64,000 nt of DNA, taken from contig CAXSFM010000007.1 in NCBI GenBank assembly GCA_964236735.1, positions 1 to 64,000 on the forward strand. Direction: 5' to 3'. The translations under genes and the position numbers were made by a program. Shown in pieces: positions 27,837-37,530 of this stretch (its first letter is position 1; every line of letters starts with the position of its first letter). The stretch is from JAIVJG01 sp964236735 (GTDB lineage Bacteria > Acidobacteriota > Blastocatellia > Pyrinomonadales > Pyrinomonadaceae). The notes under the pieces are model-generated. The model ran no database searches and was not told the origin of the DNA. It saw only the letters and a list, made by a program, of their open reading frames with translations.

Positions 27837-28979
27837 ATGAGTAATAAACAGGTCTTCGGAATAATAGCGCGCGGGGCGCTGGCGCTGACGATGGTGGCGA
27901 CGGTACTCAACGCACGGCAGCAACAGCCAAAGGTGCAGAGTAACAACACCGCTTCCCCGGTTCGGGCGAACGCGGCTTCCACCACTAATAACGGGTCGGA
28001 GACAAGTCACCCGTCCGCAGACCTCTATCGCATCGGCCCGAGGGACGTGCTTGCCATCCGCGTCGCCGCCCCCGACATCGTCCAGCAATTCTCCAGCGAT
28101 GGACTCGAAGTCAACGAGTGCGGGATGATTCCACTTCTCTCCGTCCAGAACGAGACGCAGAACGAGGTGCGCGCCGCCGGTTTCACGACGAACGAACTGC
28201 AAGAGCAGCTACGCAAGTTCTACACGAAGTACAAGCGCAACCCGCAGGTCGTCGTCAAAGTTAAGGAGTACAACTCGCAGCCCGTCGCCATCAACGGCGC
28301 GGTCGTCCGTCCCGGCCAGTTTCAGTTGCGGCGCCCCGTGCGCTTGCTGGAGTTAGTGCAGTTCTACGCCGGCGGCCAGACCGAGAAAGCCGGCGGGCGC
28401 GTCCAGATCGCGCGCGTGCCCGCGCTCGGAATGTGCGACGAGTCTCGCTCCACCACCGCTGCCGCAAATTCTGCGATGTCTACAGGCGCTTCCCCCGCAA
28501 CGACCGCCGCCGCTGCTGCTGTCATAGATAGCAACTCATCACCTTCTTTCCTCGTTTTCAATCTGGCCGACACGCTGAAGGGCGACGAGCGTGCGAACCC
28601 TTTTCTTCAACCCGGCGATGTGATTACGCTGCCCGAAGCGAGAGAAGCCTACGTGATCGGAAACGTGCTGCGTCCCGGCCCCGTCACTCTCAAAGAGGAT
28701 AAGTTGACGGTGACGCGCGCCATCGCGATGGCCGGCGGCACGATGCCGGACACGAAGAAGGGTTCCGTCCGCATCATTCGTCAGGACGCGAACGGCGCGA
28801 ACAGGCAAGAGATAAATGTTGATCTGGCGGCGATAGACAAGCACAAGGCCGAGGACATCGCGCTTCAACCAAACGACATTATTGACGTTCCGACCTCTGG
28901 CGGGAAGAGGCTTTTGCGGAGCCTCGTCGGGACGATTGCCCCGACAGTCGGTCAACTCCCCGTGCGGATCATCCCCTAA
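27837..28979 (+). CDS. Polysaccharide export outer-membrane protein (Wza type)
   Basis: 380 residues from MSNKQVFG, which begins a signal-like hydrophobic segment. The polysaccharide export domain starts at DLYRIGPRDVLAIRV and runs through VNECGMIPLLS. It is followed by SLBB-type domains (QPVAINGAVVRPGQFQL near residue 140, and AYVIGNVLRPGPVTL near residue 270). An unusual Ser/Ala-rich insertion interrupts the first SLBB. The protein would form the periplasmic/outer-membrane channel for the glycan. No lipobox cysteine is evident, unlike E. coli Wza. It is followed closely by the Wzc-type gene. Confidence 0.88.
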   Translation: MSNKQVFGIIARGALALTMVATVLNARQQQPKVQSNNTASPVRANAASTTNNGSETSHPSADLYRIGPRDVLAIRVAAPDIVQQFSSDGLEVNECGMIPLLSVQNETQNEVRAAGFTTNELQEQLRKFYTKYKRNPQVVVKVKEYNSQPVAINGAVVRPGQFQLRRPVRLLELVQFYAGGQTEKAGGRVQIARVPALGMCDESRSTTAAANSAMSTGASPATTAAAAAVIDSNSSPSFLVFNLADTLKGDERANPFLQPGDVITLPEAREAYVIGNVLRPGPVTLKEDKLTVTRAIAMAGGTMPDTKKGSVRIIRQDANGANRQEINVDLAAIDKHKAEDIALQPNDIIDVPTSGGKRLLRSLVGTIAPTVGQLPVRIIP

Positions 28980-29062
28980 AGTTAAGCGTTAAGATGGGAA
29001 CGGACAAAGTCGCCCCCGCACTTGCTGCAACCGGCGCGCGCCAGAGTGTTTGAGGTAGTTTG

Positions 29063-31534
29063 ATGAACGACAGCAGCCATAATACTGATCCCTTAAGTCT
29101 CCCCCAGGCGAAAGGCCTCGACGCACCGAGAACTGCGGCTCCTCTCGTCGCGTCCTCGCCGTCGCCCTCTTATGCGGGGTACGCCAACTTCGGCGATATG
29201 GAAGGGGCGGAAGAGAACCACTTCCGCGAGTACCTGCACGCTGTCCGCAAGCACATCTGGATGATCATCGGCATCACGCTTCTCGCCACAGCCGCCGCCG
29301 CTATCTACGTCGCGCAGAAGCCCGACATCTACACGGCGGAGACGCGCGTGCAGGTTGACCTTGAGAGCAATCCCGCGAGCGGCGCGACCAAGAGCGGAAC
29401 TATCGTCATCAACTCTCAGACGACCGACCCGACCTACTTCAACACGCAGCTTCAGAATTTGACGAGTCCCGGCCTGCTGCGTCGCGTCATCAAAACGCTC
29501 GATCTCGAAAACAACCAGTCGTTTCTTCGTCCCTCTGCGGGACAAAGCCGCACGGTCTGGCAGAACCTTTTGCGGATGGCCGGCCTTCAGAAGAAAACGC
29601 CCGATAAAAAAGACGGCGAGGGCGCGAACCAACTCTCGCTCACAGGCTCGGTCGCACCCGCCACCGCGCGCGAGGATTTAATCGAAGCCAAGAAGCTCGA
29701 TCCTTTCGTCCATCTTCTTCAGGCGGACTTGAAAGTCGAGCCGGTCAAAGAGACGCGCACCAGTTCTTACAACAGGGACACGCGGCTGATAGACATCAAG
29801 TACACGCACGGCGATCCGCAGGTGGCCGCGAAGATCGTCAACGCCATCGCCGACACCTTCGTCCTCTCGAACCTTGAGAAGAAGACCGAGACCAACGCCT
29901 CCGCCGGAGACTTCCTGCAAAAGCGCGTGGCCGAACTGCAAGCCGACATCCGCAACGATGAGGAGCGACTCGTCAACTATGCGAAGTCGCACCAGATACT
30001 CTCGCTCGACGGCAGCCAGAACACGGTGGTCGAGCGCCTCGCCGGCTTGAACCAGCAACTACTTCAAGCTGAGAACGAGCGCAAGGACGCAGAGGCAGCT
30101 TTCCGCGCCGCGCAGTCGCCCGGAGCCGCGAGCGCGCTGGCTGAAAAGGACGCCAAGACCAGAGAGGATGCCGATTCAAAGCTGGCCGCGCTCAAAGAAA
30201 GACGCTCGCAACTCCTCGTCAACAACACGGAGGAGTGGCCGGAGGTCAAAGAGATTGACCAGCAGATCGCGACGCTCGAAAAGCAATCGAGTGATTCAAA
30301 GAAGCGCGCGACCTCAGTCATCACCACCAACCTTGAGACGCGCTACCGTCAGGCGCTTGATCGCGAGCGTGCGGTTCGCACGGACTTCCAGCATCAACAG
30401 GGTACGACGCTCACGCAGAACGAGTCGGCCATCAACTATCGCATCATCCAGCAGGAGATCGAGACCAACAAGCAACTGCTCGACGGCCTCCTCCAACGCT
30501 CGAAGGAAAACGATGTCGTCTTAGCGGGAACGCCCAATAATATCTACGTCGCCGACTACGCGACCGCGCCCGACTACCCGGTCGGCCCGCAGCGTCTGCG
30601 TAACGTCATCATGGCGTTTTTCCTCTCGCTCGCCGGCAGCGTCGGACTCGCCATCTTCCTCGAATACATGAACGACTCCGTCCGCTCGACCGAAGACGTT
30701 GACCGCTGGCTGCGTCTGCCTTCGATGGGTGTCATCCCGGCGGTCGGCGGATTCACGAAGCGTCGCCTGTTCCCGTCGCGCTCGCTCGCCCTCACTAACA
30801 GGAACGGACATGGAAGCGACTCTCCCGAACTTCTCTTCAACGTCGAGACGCGCTCGGCGCTCGCTGAAGCCTACAGGCACTTGCGAACGTCCGTCCTGCT
30901 TTCGACGCCGGGTCACGCGCCGAAGTCACTTCTCGTCACATCGAGCGTTCCCGCAGAAGGGAAGACGACGACGGCGGTCAACACCGCGCTCTCTCTGGCG
31001 CAGACAGGCGCGAGCGTCCTACTCGTTGACGCGGACATGCGCCGCCCGCGCCTCCACACGATCTTCGAGATTAATAATGGAAGCGGCCTCAGCAACATTC
31101 TCTCGAACGAACTGAGCGAGGTCGAAGTCCTCGCTATGATCAACCAGCACGAGAAGACGGGTCTCTACGTCTTAACCTCCGGTTCGATCCCGCCGAATCC
31201 GGCGGAGTTGATCGGCTCCGAGCAGATGCGCCGCCTGCTTCGGATTCTGGAAGGCACTTTCACGCACATCATCATAGACTCGCCGCCGGTCGGCTCATTC
31301 ACCGACGGCGTGCTCGCCTCGACGCTCGTTGACGGTGTGCTCTTAGTCGTCCATAGCGGCAAGACCTCGCGCAACGTCGCGCGCCGCACGAAGCAACTCT
31401 TGCAGGATGTCGGCGCGAAAGTCTTCGGCGTCATCCTCAACAACGTCAACCTGCGCGATCAGGACTACTATTACTATCGCAGTTATTATTCGCAGTACTA
31501 CACGACGGAAGTGAGCGCCGAAGAAGGAACCTGA
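29063..31534 (+). CDS. Chain-length regulator and BY-type tyrosine kinase (Wzc type)
   Basis: 823 residues. An N-terminal Wzz domain with a first membrane segment (HIWMIIGITLLATAAAAIYV) is followed by a long periplasmic coiled-coil (about 250-440), a second membrane segment (NVIMAFFLSLAGSVGLAIFL) and a cytoplasmic kinase. Kinase motifs: Walker A VPAEGKTTT near residue 630, Walker A' LLVDADMRRP, Walker B HIIIDSPP. The C-terminus is a tyrosine cluster (DYYYYRSYYSQYY), the usual autophosphorylation tail. It controls polymer length and works with the Wza-type pore. ATG at 29063 follows GAGG at 29052-29055. Confidence 0.92.
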   Translation: MNDSSHNTDPLSLPQAKGLDAPRTAAPLVASSPSPSYAGYANFGDMEGAEENHFREYLHAVRKHIWMIIGITLLATAAAAIYVAQKPDIYTAETRVQVDLESNPASGATKSGTIVINSQTTDPTYFNTQLQNLTSPGLLRRVIKTLDLENNQSFLRPSAGQSRTVWQNLLRMAGLQKKTPDKKDGEGANQLSLTGSVAPATAREDLIEAKKLDPFVHLLQADLKVEPVKETRTSSYNRDTRLIDIKYTHGDPQVAAKIVNAIADTFVLSNLEKKTETNASAGDFLQKRVAELQADIRNDEERLVNYAKSHQILSLDGSQNTVVERLAGLNQQLLQAENERKDAEAAFRAAQSPGAASALAEKDAKTREDADSKLAALKERRSQLLVNNTEEWPEVKEIDQQIATLEKQSSDSKKRATSVITTNLETRYRQALDRERAVRTDFQHQQGTTLTQNESAINYRIIQQEIETNKQLLDGLLQRSKENDVVLAGTPNNIYVADYATAPDYPVGPQRLRNVIMAFFLSLAGSVGLAIFLEYMNDSVRSTEDVDRWLRLPSMGVIPAVGGFTKRRLFPSRSLALTNRNGHGSDSPELLFNVETRSALAEAYRHLRTSVLLSTPGHAPKSLLVTSSVPAEGKTTTAVNTALSLAQTGASVLLVDADMRRPRLHTIFEINNGSGLSNILSNELSEVEVLAMINQHEKTGLYVLTSGSIPPNPAELIGSEQMRRLLRILEGTFTHIIIDSPPVGSFTDGVLASTLVDGVLLVVHSGKTSRNVARRTKQLLQDVGAKVFGVILNNVNLRDQDYYYYRSYYSQYYTTEVSAEEGT

Positions 31535-31591
31535 CATTCTTCGTCAACGCCCTTTCGCCGCAGTCGCAAATTCGCGTAAAGTTAATTTTTG

Positions 31592-32479
31592 ATGGACAGC
31601 AACCTCGTACTCGACAACCAGCCGCCGTCTCCTGTCCCGCCCGCCCCTTCGTCGCCGCCGCTACCCACACTTTTAATTAGTCCGCCGAGCGGCTGGGCAT
31701 CGCTTGGCCTGAGAGAACTCTGGGAGTATCGAGAGTTGCTCTACTTCCTCACCTGGCGCGACATCAAAGTGCGCTACAAGCAGACGGCGCTCGGCGCGTT
31801 GTGGGCGATCATCCAGCCCGTCTTTATGATGCTGGTCTTCAGTCTCTTCTTCGGCAAACTCGGAGGCATGAAGTCCGACGGCATCCCGTATCCGGTCTTC
31901 GTCTTCTGCGCGTTGCTGCCGTGGCAACTGTTCGCCTTCGCGCTCGCTGAATCGAGCAACAGTCTCGTCGGCAATCAGAACCTGATCACGAAAGTCTATT
32001 TCCCGCGACTCGTCGTCCCCATCTCCGCAGTGTTCGGCGGATTGCTCGACTTCGCCATCGCCTTCCTTATCCTGCTCGCCATGATGATGTATTACGGCAT
32101 CGTCCCCGGCCTTGCGATTCTGACCTTGCCGCTCTTTATCCTGCTCGCCGTGATGACCGCGCTCGGCGTGGGCTTGTGGCTCTCCGCACTTAACGTGCAA
32201 TACCGCGACGTGCGCTACACCATCGGCTTCCTCACGCAGTTCTGGCTCTTTGCCACGCCCGTCGCCTATCCTTCGAGCATCGTCCCCGAACAGTGGCGGT
32301 GGCTTTACGGATTGAACCCGATGGCCGGTGTTGTCGAAGGCTTTCGCTGGGCGCTCCTCGGCAAGACTGAAGGGCCGGGGCCTATGCTGGCCGTGTCTGT
32401 CTTCGCCGTTATGCTCATATTCATCGGTGGACTTTACTATTTCCGGCGGATGGAACAGACCTTCGCGGACATTGTTTAA
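31592..32479 (+). CDS. ABC-2 type polysaccharide exporter, membrane subunit (Wzm/TagG type)
   Basis: 295 residues, six hydrophobic segments after a proline-rich cytoplasmic N-terminus. Family landmarks are LLYFLTWRDIKVRYKQTALG, then WAIIQPVFMMLVFSLFFGKL, and the late YGLNPMAGVVEGFRWALLG. It would translocate an undecaprenyl-linked glycan across the inner membrane. Its stop is three bases before the start of the ATPase gene, so the two form a transporter unit. Confidence 0.92.
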   Translation: MDSNLVLDNQPPSPVPPAPSSPPLPTLLISPPSGWASLGLRELWEYRELLYFLTWRDIKVRYKQTALGALWAIIQPVFMMLVFSLFFGKLGGMKSDGIPYPVFVFCALLPWQLFAFALAESSNSLVGNQNLITKVYFPRLVVPISAVFGGLLDFAIAFLILLAMMMYYGIVPGLAILTLPLFILLAVMTALGVGLWLSALNVQYRDVRYTIGFLTQFWLFATPVAYPSSIVPEQWRWLYGLNPMAGVVEGFRWALLGKTEGPGPMLAVSVFAVMLIFIGGLYYFRRMEQTFADIV

Positions 32480-32482
32480 TAC

Positions 32483-33778
32483 ATGAGTGATATAGCCATT
32501 CATTGTGACGGCTTGAGTAAGCAGTATCGTTTAGGCGAGCGTGAGAGTTATCGTGCCCTACGCGATACCATTACCAGCACAATGTCCGCCCCATTTCGCT
32601 TGCTTCGCTCTACTTTCAAGGGTGCGCCCGCCGAGGCTTCGAGCGAGGCAAATACCTTTTGGGCACTCAAAGACCTCTCATTCGAGATAAAGGAGGGCGA
32701 AGTCGTTGGTATCATTGGGCGCAACGGTGCTGGCAAATCAACGCTCCTTAAAATACTTTCCCGAATTACTGCGCCCACGAAAGGGGAGGTGAAGATACGG
32801 GGACGCGTAGCCAGCCTGCTCGAAGTTGGCACAGGGTTTCATCCCGAATTATCCGGACGCGAAAATATTTACCTGAACGGCGCGATTCTTGGCATGAGAC
32901 GCGCAGAGATTGAACGTAAGTTTGACGAGATAGTAGCTTTTGCAGAGGTCGAACAATTTTTAGATACGCCCGTCAAGCGGTATAGCAGCGGCATGTACGT
33001 GCGACTCGCGTTTGCTATTGCTGCGTACCTTGAGCCGGAGATTCTGATTGTTGATGAAGTGCTGGCGGTAGGAGATGCTGAGTTTCAAAAAAAGTGTCTA
33101 GGTAAGATGAACAATGTGGCAACTCGTGAAGGACGAACTGTCCTATTCGTGAGTCATAATATGGGGGCCGTACGTGCTCTTTGCCAGAAGGTCTTCTGGC
33201 TAGAACATGGAAAGATGAACATGCAGGGTGCGACAGGCATAGTGGTGGATAGCTACCTAAGGTTAGCACTAAATGAAATGGAATCGACACTGTATCTGAA
33301 AGATATACAACGTGCGACGGGAATGGGCGAACGCTTGCGCATTACGAACATAGAATTCAATCAAGGCTCGCCGATTCTTCACGGCGAACCGCTTCGCGTC
33401 GCACTTCATTACGAGACTCTTGCTGAGATTGGTGATGTGGCATTCGGGTTCGGTTTTTCATCGCTCGAAGGTGTTCGCATTATGTCAGTTGATACGGACC
33501 TGCATGACCGGGAGAAGCACCAACCTGAGAGTAAAGGGGGATACGTCGAAGCGACAATTCAGATATTAGATTTACAACCCGGTCGTTATTCGATAGATGT
33601 GGGGGCACGCTCCGGGAATAACAACTCACTCGACTATCTTCCAGGCTGCGCTCAAATCGAAGTGTTACCCGGACCGAACACGAACCCGCTGATAATTCGT
33701 GAGACAGGCGGCATGAGGATTCCTGCGGCTTGGCGTTGGAATTTCAAAGAGGATTTGGAAGCTATTTCGCAAATATAG
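32483..33778 (+). CDS. ABC-2 type polysaccharide exporter, ATPase with Wzt-like C-terminal domain
   Basis: 431 residues. The ABC domain has Walker A GRNGAGKST near residue 78, signature YSSGM followed by YVRLAFA, and Walker B ILIVDEVLAVGD. Residues of about 270-431 form a beta-sandwich-like Wzt C-terminal domain (GERLRITNIEFNQG, then ALHYETLAEIGDVAFGFGF). In the studied E. coli O8/O9a systems this domain recognises a terminal modification such as a methyl cap on the finished chain, which fits the many methyltransferases that follow. Base composition falls towards AT from this gene on. Confidence 0.92.
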   Translation: MSDIAIHCDGLSKQYRLGERESYRALRDTITSTMSAPFRLLRSTFKGAPAEASSEANTFWALKDLSFEIKEGEVVGIIGRNGAGKSTLLKILSRITAPTKGEVKIRGRVASLLEVGTGFHPELSGRENIYLNGAILGMRRAEIERKFDEIVAFAEVEQFLDTPVKRYSSGMYVRLAFAIAAYLEPEILIVDEVLAVGDAEFQKKCLGKMNNVATREGRTVLFVSHNMGAVRALCQKVFWLEHGKMNMQGATGIVVDSYLRLALNEMESTLYLKDIQRATGMGERLRITNIEFNQGSPILHGEPLRVALHYETLAEIGDVAFGFGFSSLEGVRIMSVDTDLHDREKHQPESKGGYVEATIQILDLQPGRYSIDVGARSGNNNSLDYLPGCAQIEVLPGPNTNPLIIRETGGMRIPAAWRWNFKEDLEAISQI

Positions 33779-33780
33779 AA

Positions 33781-34497
33781 ATGACAACGATGAGACATCT
33801 CAAACGAATTGTGAGTAAACTGAATTGGGCACTATCCTATATGAGTGGTGGGCCTAGTTGTAGTCAGCTTGACGAGGTAGGCATAGCATCAGGGCTAGGA
33901 GATTCTGCTTGGGTACTCTACGGTCTCACTCGTTCTCTAAAACCGGATGTAGCTGTCGAGATCGGCTCTGCTCGTGGTAAGTCTGCCTGCTATATCGGCA
34001 TGGCCTTAAAAGAGAATGGTTCCGGAAAACTTTATGCAATTGATCCGCATATGCGTACTAATTGGAATGACACTGACTCGGATGATACGTTCAATATCAT
34101 CGGAGAAAATTTGAGGAAATTGAGTCTTCAAGAGCAGGTTGAAGTTGTCCGACAAACATCCGACGAGGTAGCTCATAATTGGACTAGATCAATAGACCTT
34201 CTCTTCATTGACGGCGACCATAGCTATGAAGGCGTCAAGCATGACTGGGATACGTTCTCGCCATTCGTTCAGCAATTCGGGGTTGTGATTTTTCACGATA
34301 CTCTTTGGGATTTAAAGCCCGACCATCGCTATGCACGCCCAGATATGGGCGTGCCTAAATTTGTTGAAGAACTAAGAGAGCAAGGCTTTCCAGTCATGAC
34401 GATTGATCATGACTTCGGTGTAAGTTTAGTGCAGCCAGTTCGCCACGGTGTACCTTTAAAATCTAATAATACACACATTCTAGTCGGTTCCGTCTAA
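33781..34497 (+). CDS. Class I SAM-dependent methyltransferase (Methyltransf_24 type)
   Basis: 238 residues from the ATG two bases after the preceding stop. The SAM-binding glycine loop is AVEIGSARGKSACYIGMAL near residue 60, followed by YAIDPH at the end of strand 2, and DLLFIDGDHSYEGVKHDWD, a typical Methyltransf_24 acidic/His motif, near residue 140. It probably O-methylates a sugar hydroxyl of the glycan, by context. The target is unknown. Confidence 0.8.
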   Translation: MTTMRHLKRIVSKLNWALSYMSGGPSCSQLDEVGIASGLGDSAWVLYGLTRSLKPDVAVEIGSARGKSACYIGMALKENGSGKLYAIDPHMRTNWNDTDSDDTFNIIGENLRKLSLQEQVEVVRQTSDEVAHNWTRSIDLLFIDGDHSYEGVKHDWDTFSPFVQQFGVVIFHDTLWDLKPDHRYARPDMGVPKFVEELREQGFPVMTIDHDFGVSLVQPVRHGVPLKSNNTHILVGSV

Positions 34498-34536
34498 ATT
34501 TGGTTTGGTCCCGCAACGTTAGACAATATAAATTCT

Positions 34537-35913
34537 GTGTCTAGTGCTAGTCTCAAAGTTCTACTTATCCCCGATTCGATTTACTGGGTCACGGGCACAA
34601 TTGCTAAATCAATCGTGCGCTTCAATCCTTGGATTGATGCCACGATTGTATCCGGTCCAGTAGTTGATATTATATTCACCAGTCAGCCGGAACTAATGCG
34701 CAATTTCGACCTGGTACATTTTATCTGCCCATACACATCTAAACATTGGCTTCCGCGCTTCCGCGATTTTGCCCCCTGTGTGACCAGTCATCATCATGCA
34801 ACGGACTATAGCTACGTCGAACACAATTTTGAGGGAGATGCCATCGTCGTCGGCTCGAACGAATGGCGAGAAGATTTACAAGCGCACGGCATAGCCGCTG
34901 ACAAGATATTTTGCATTCCTTACGGAGTAGATACTGAGCAATTCAAACCCGCAGACGAAACTTCACGTCTCAAACTCCGCCGAAAGCTCGGAATTGAAGA
35001 AGGTGCAACGGTCATTGGGTTTTTTGCGAAGAAGAGCAGCAACGAGGTTGACCGAAAGGGCACCGACATATTCGCAAAAGCTATACATGGGTTGAGTCAT
35101 CGTTTGTCCGGCGTGACGGCTCTCATCGTCGGCCCCGGTTGGAAGGAAATGGTTGAGGATTTTCGTTCGACCGGCATTAAGTGCATCTGGTTTCCGTTTT
35201 TGAATGATAAAGAAGATTTGGTTCGGATGTACTCAGCGCTCGATTTTTATTGGATTACCGCAAGAGTTGAAGGCGGTCCCGTCACTTTACTTGAAGCAAT
35301 GAGTAGCGAGATTTGCTGCGTCACGACCCCGGTAGGCCTTGCCCGGGACATTGTCATTGACGGTAGCAACGCTGTTCTGATTCCTTTCGATGATGCGAAC
35401 GGGTTTATTAATCGCACATGCGAATTGCTTAATGACAAATCAAAGCGCCGTCAGATTGAAAAGCAAGCGCGGCGTACGATTCTCCAAGAAATGGATGTCG
35501 GAATCACTATGCCTCGAGTTCGCGATGCTTATATAGGAGCCTTAAAAGCTTTTGCAGAGAGACGGAAGAGCGATGCTACCAAAGATGTTCAGTTGATAGC
35601 CGACTCTGTTTCACAGAGGAAATCCACTCTCACGGAAATAAACATACCGCTCAATGGCATCCCGCTTCAACTTCAATGCGAAGTTAAAATTCTTGAGTCT
35701 CTTTTATGGGGCGAAAATCTGATGCTTTATCAGCATCAAAAAGTGGTTGGTCTTAAAATCATCTGTAGAGAATGGCTGGCGAATCCGCTCTCGCTTTTGC
35801 CGCCTCGTATATTATTCCGCAGTCTGCTGCCGAATCCCTTAGTTTCAAAGATGATTTCGCTAAAAGCATTTGTGCGCACTAGATTCAGTATTTCCGCAGA
35901 TTCAGCCCGGTAA
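34537..35913 (+). CDS. Glycosyltransferase, GT4-like
   Basis: 458 residues with a GTG start. N-terminal Rossmann-like half (VLLIPDSIYWVTG), a middle strand VIGFFAKKSSNEVDRKGTDIF typical of the start of the second domain, and the donor-binding region VEGGPVTLLEAMSSEICCVTTPVG (E-x7-E motif of GT-B retaining enzymes). A C-terminal extension of about 100 residues has no assigned role. Donor and acceptor sugars cannot be read from sequence. Confidence 0.8.
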   Translation: MSSASLKVLLIPDSIYWVTGTIAKSIVRFNPWIDATIVSGPVVDIIFTSQPELMRNFDLVHFICPYTSKHWLPRFRDFAPCVTSHHHATDYSYVEHNFEGDAIVVGSNEWREDLQAHGIAADKIFCIPYGVDTEQFKPADETSRLKLRRKLGIEEGATVIGFFAKKSSNEVDRKGTDIFAKAIHGLSHRLSGVTALIVGPGWKEMVEDFRSTGIKCIWFPFLNDKEDLVRMYSALDFYWITARVEGGPVTLLEAMSSEICCVTTPVGLARDIVIDGSNAVLIPFDDANGFINRTCELLNDKSKRRQIEKQARRTILQEMDVGITMPRVRDAYIGALKAFAERRKSDATKDVQLIADSVSQRKSTLTEINIPLNGIPLQLQCEVKILESLLWGENLMLYQHQKVVGLKIICREWLANPLSLLPPRILFRSLLPNPLVSKMISLKAFVRTRFSISADSAR

Positions 35914-35927
35914 AACCGGGCACTCTT

Positions 35928-36605
35928 TTGCCCATTGTGCCGATAAAGAAAATATTGAGAAGCCTCTACGGAAAGATAGTCCCCGGTGAATTTGCTGTTT
36001 TCCCTAACATTGATGTTGATCTGACCGAATTCACGCCCTTTCTTAAGGGTAAGGTATTGAATGCGGGCGCAGGATGGAGAGATGTCTCTCATTTGGTCGA
36101 AGGCCAATTAACCAATCAAGATATTACCTGGCCTGGCGATGAGCGTACCAACATTGACATCCGTTCACCCATCCATCAAATTCCTGTCGAGTCTGACTAC
36201 TTTGATGCGATTTTATGTATCGCTGTCATGGAGCATGTTGAAAATCCTGAAGAGGTAGTACCAGAACTGTGTCGTGTGCTGAGGCCGGGCGGCCATTTAA
36301 TATTAGAAGTTCCTTTTCTCCAACCTGAGCATAAAGTCCCTACAGATTATCAACGCTACACTAAAGATGGCTTGATAAGATTGGTCACGCATCACGGATT
36401 TCGAGTACTCGATATAAAAGGCCTGTTCACCGTTTATCACACCTTGTACTGGCAAGCATATATCTGGCTTCATCTTAAGAACAATCCGTTTTATCTTCTT
36501 TTGCGCATGCTGATATTGCGCCCGCTGCTTTGGAGGGCGCAGCGCTCGAAGACATTTTCCGACAAGTTAGCTACCGGATTTCAACTTGTCGCGACTAAGG
36601 ATTAA
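35928..36605 (+). CDS. SAM-dependent methyltransferase (Methyltransf_11 type)
   Basis: 225 residues from TTG (a GTG three codons later is an alternative). The SAM loop is unusual but recognisable (GKVLNAGAGWRDVSHLV). Motif IV is FDAILCIAVMEHVENPEEVVPELCRVLRPGGHLILEVP (positions about 88-125), which is diagnostic of Methyltransf_11. Likely modifies a sugar or lipid-linked intermediate of the locus. It follows the glycosyltransferase by 14 bases. Confidence 0.8.
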   Translation: MPIVPIKKILRSLYGKIVPGEFAVFPNIDVDLTEFTPFLKGKVLNAGAGWRDVSHLVEGQLTNQDITWPGDERTNIDIRSPIHQIPVESDYFDAILCIAVMEHVENPEEVVPELCRVLRPGGHLILEVPFLQPEHKVPTDYQRYTKDGLIRLVTHHGFRVLDIKGLFTVYHTLYWQAYIWLHLKNNPFYLLLRMLILRPLLWRAQRSKTFSDKLATGFQLVATKD

Positions 36606-36728
36606 GTTTCTTCTGATTGAAGAGATTACAGTCATAAATTGCACCGATACTTGGTCATCGTTGTTTCAACAGAATGGTACCTGCTAATCCGTCATTGTTA
36701 GTCATGCAGGTTAAAGAAACATGAACTG

Positions 36729-37499
36729 GTGGATATCTTAACCTCACGCTTTACCCGTAACGTTGTTTCGCACCTACCCCGAGGTGGGCAGCGTGTAACT
36801 CGTCTGCTCGCAAAACTCAGCCCAGGCCATAAAACCGTTTGCCTTACAGGATATTTACGAGGTGTCCGGATGCGCTTGGATATGGCGAACCCGTTTCAAG
36901 CCATGATGGCTTTTGGAACTTATCAGCCGGCTATTCTACGACAACTCCAAACTCTCGCACGCTCGGGTGAAACGGTACTTGTTGCCGGAGCGCACGTCGG
37001 ATACATACCACTCGCTCTTGCCAGTTTGGGCTGTCGCGTCATTTGCTTTGAGGCCGACCCCCGAAACATCGAGTCATGTAATTACAATCTTTCACTAAAT
37101 CCTCAGCTTAATGTTTCGCTCATTCCTGCGGGGCTGAGTGATAAGGATAGAACCCTCCCCTTTTGGGTCGCTGATACTGATACGCAATCATCTTTCGCCG
37201 TTTCCCATCGAGCTAACCGGCAAGTCCAAGTCCCTGTCAGACAGGGTGATGACGCGATTATGGAGCTTGGCGTCGAATCGTTTGACGGCATTCTATTAGA
37301 TGTTGAAGGGTGGGAATGTCACGCGCTTGAAGGTTTACGCCAGACCTTGTCGCGGAAGTTGCCTCGTTGGGCGATCATCGAGTGCGCTGCATGGGCACTC
37401 GAAGGGGCAGGTAAGTCTCCGGCAGACCTGACAATTCTGATCGAGAGTTTTGGTTGGCGAATAAACATCCAAATTGCTGGGGACTTAATCTGTGGCTGA
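36729..37499 (+). CDS. FkbM-family methyltransferase
   Basis: 256 residues, GTG start. It has the FkbM layout: GETVLVAGAHVGYIPLALASLG (SAM loop near residue 77), VICFEADPRNIESCNYNLSLN, then FDGILLDVEGWECHALEG, with the acidic D-x-E-G-W-E motif typical of the family. FkbM enzymes O-methylate sugars or polyketides, and a sugar hydroxyl is likely here. One of six methyltransferases in the locus. Confidence 0.85.
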   Translation: MDILTSRFTRNVVSHLPRGGQRVTRLLAKLSPGHKTVCLTGYLRGVRMRLDMANPFQAMMAFGTYQPAILRQLQTLARSGETVLVAGAHVGYIPLALASLGCRVICFEADPRNIESCNYNLSLNPQLNVSLIPAGLSDKDRTLPFWVADTDTQSSFAVSHRANRQVQVPVRQGDDAIMELGVESFDGILLDVEGWECHALEGLRQTLSRKLPRWAIIECAAWALEGAGKSPADLTILIESFGWRINIQIAGDLICG

Positions 37500-37530
37500 T
37501 GTTCTTATCAGAACGGTGTTGTAAGCTTAG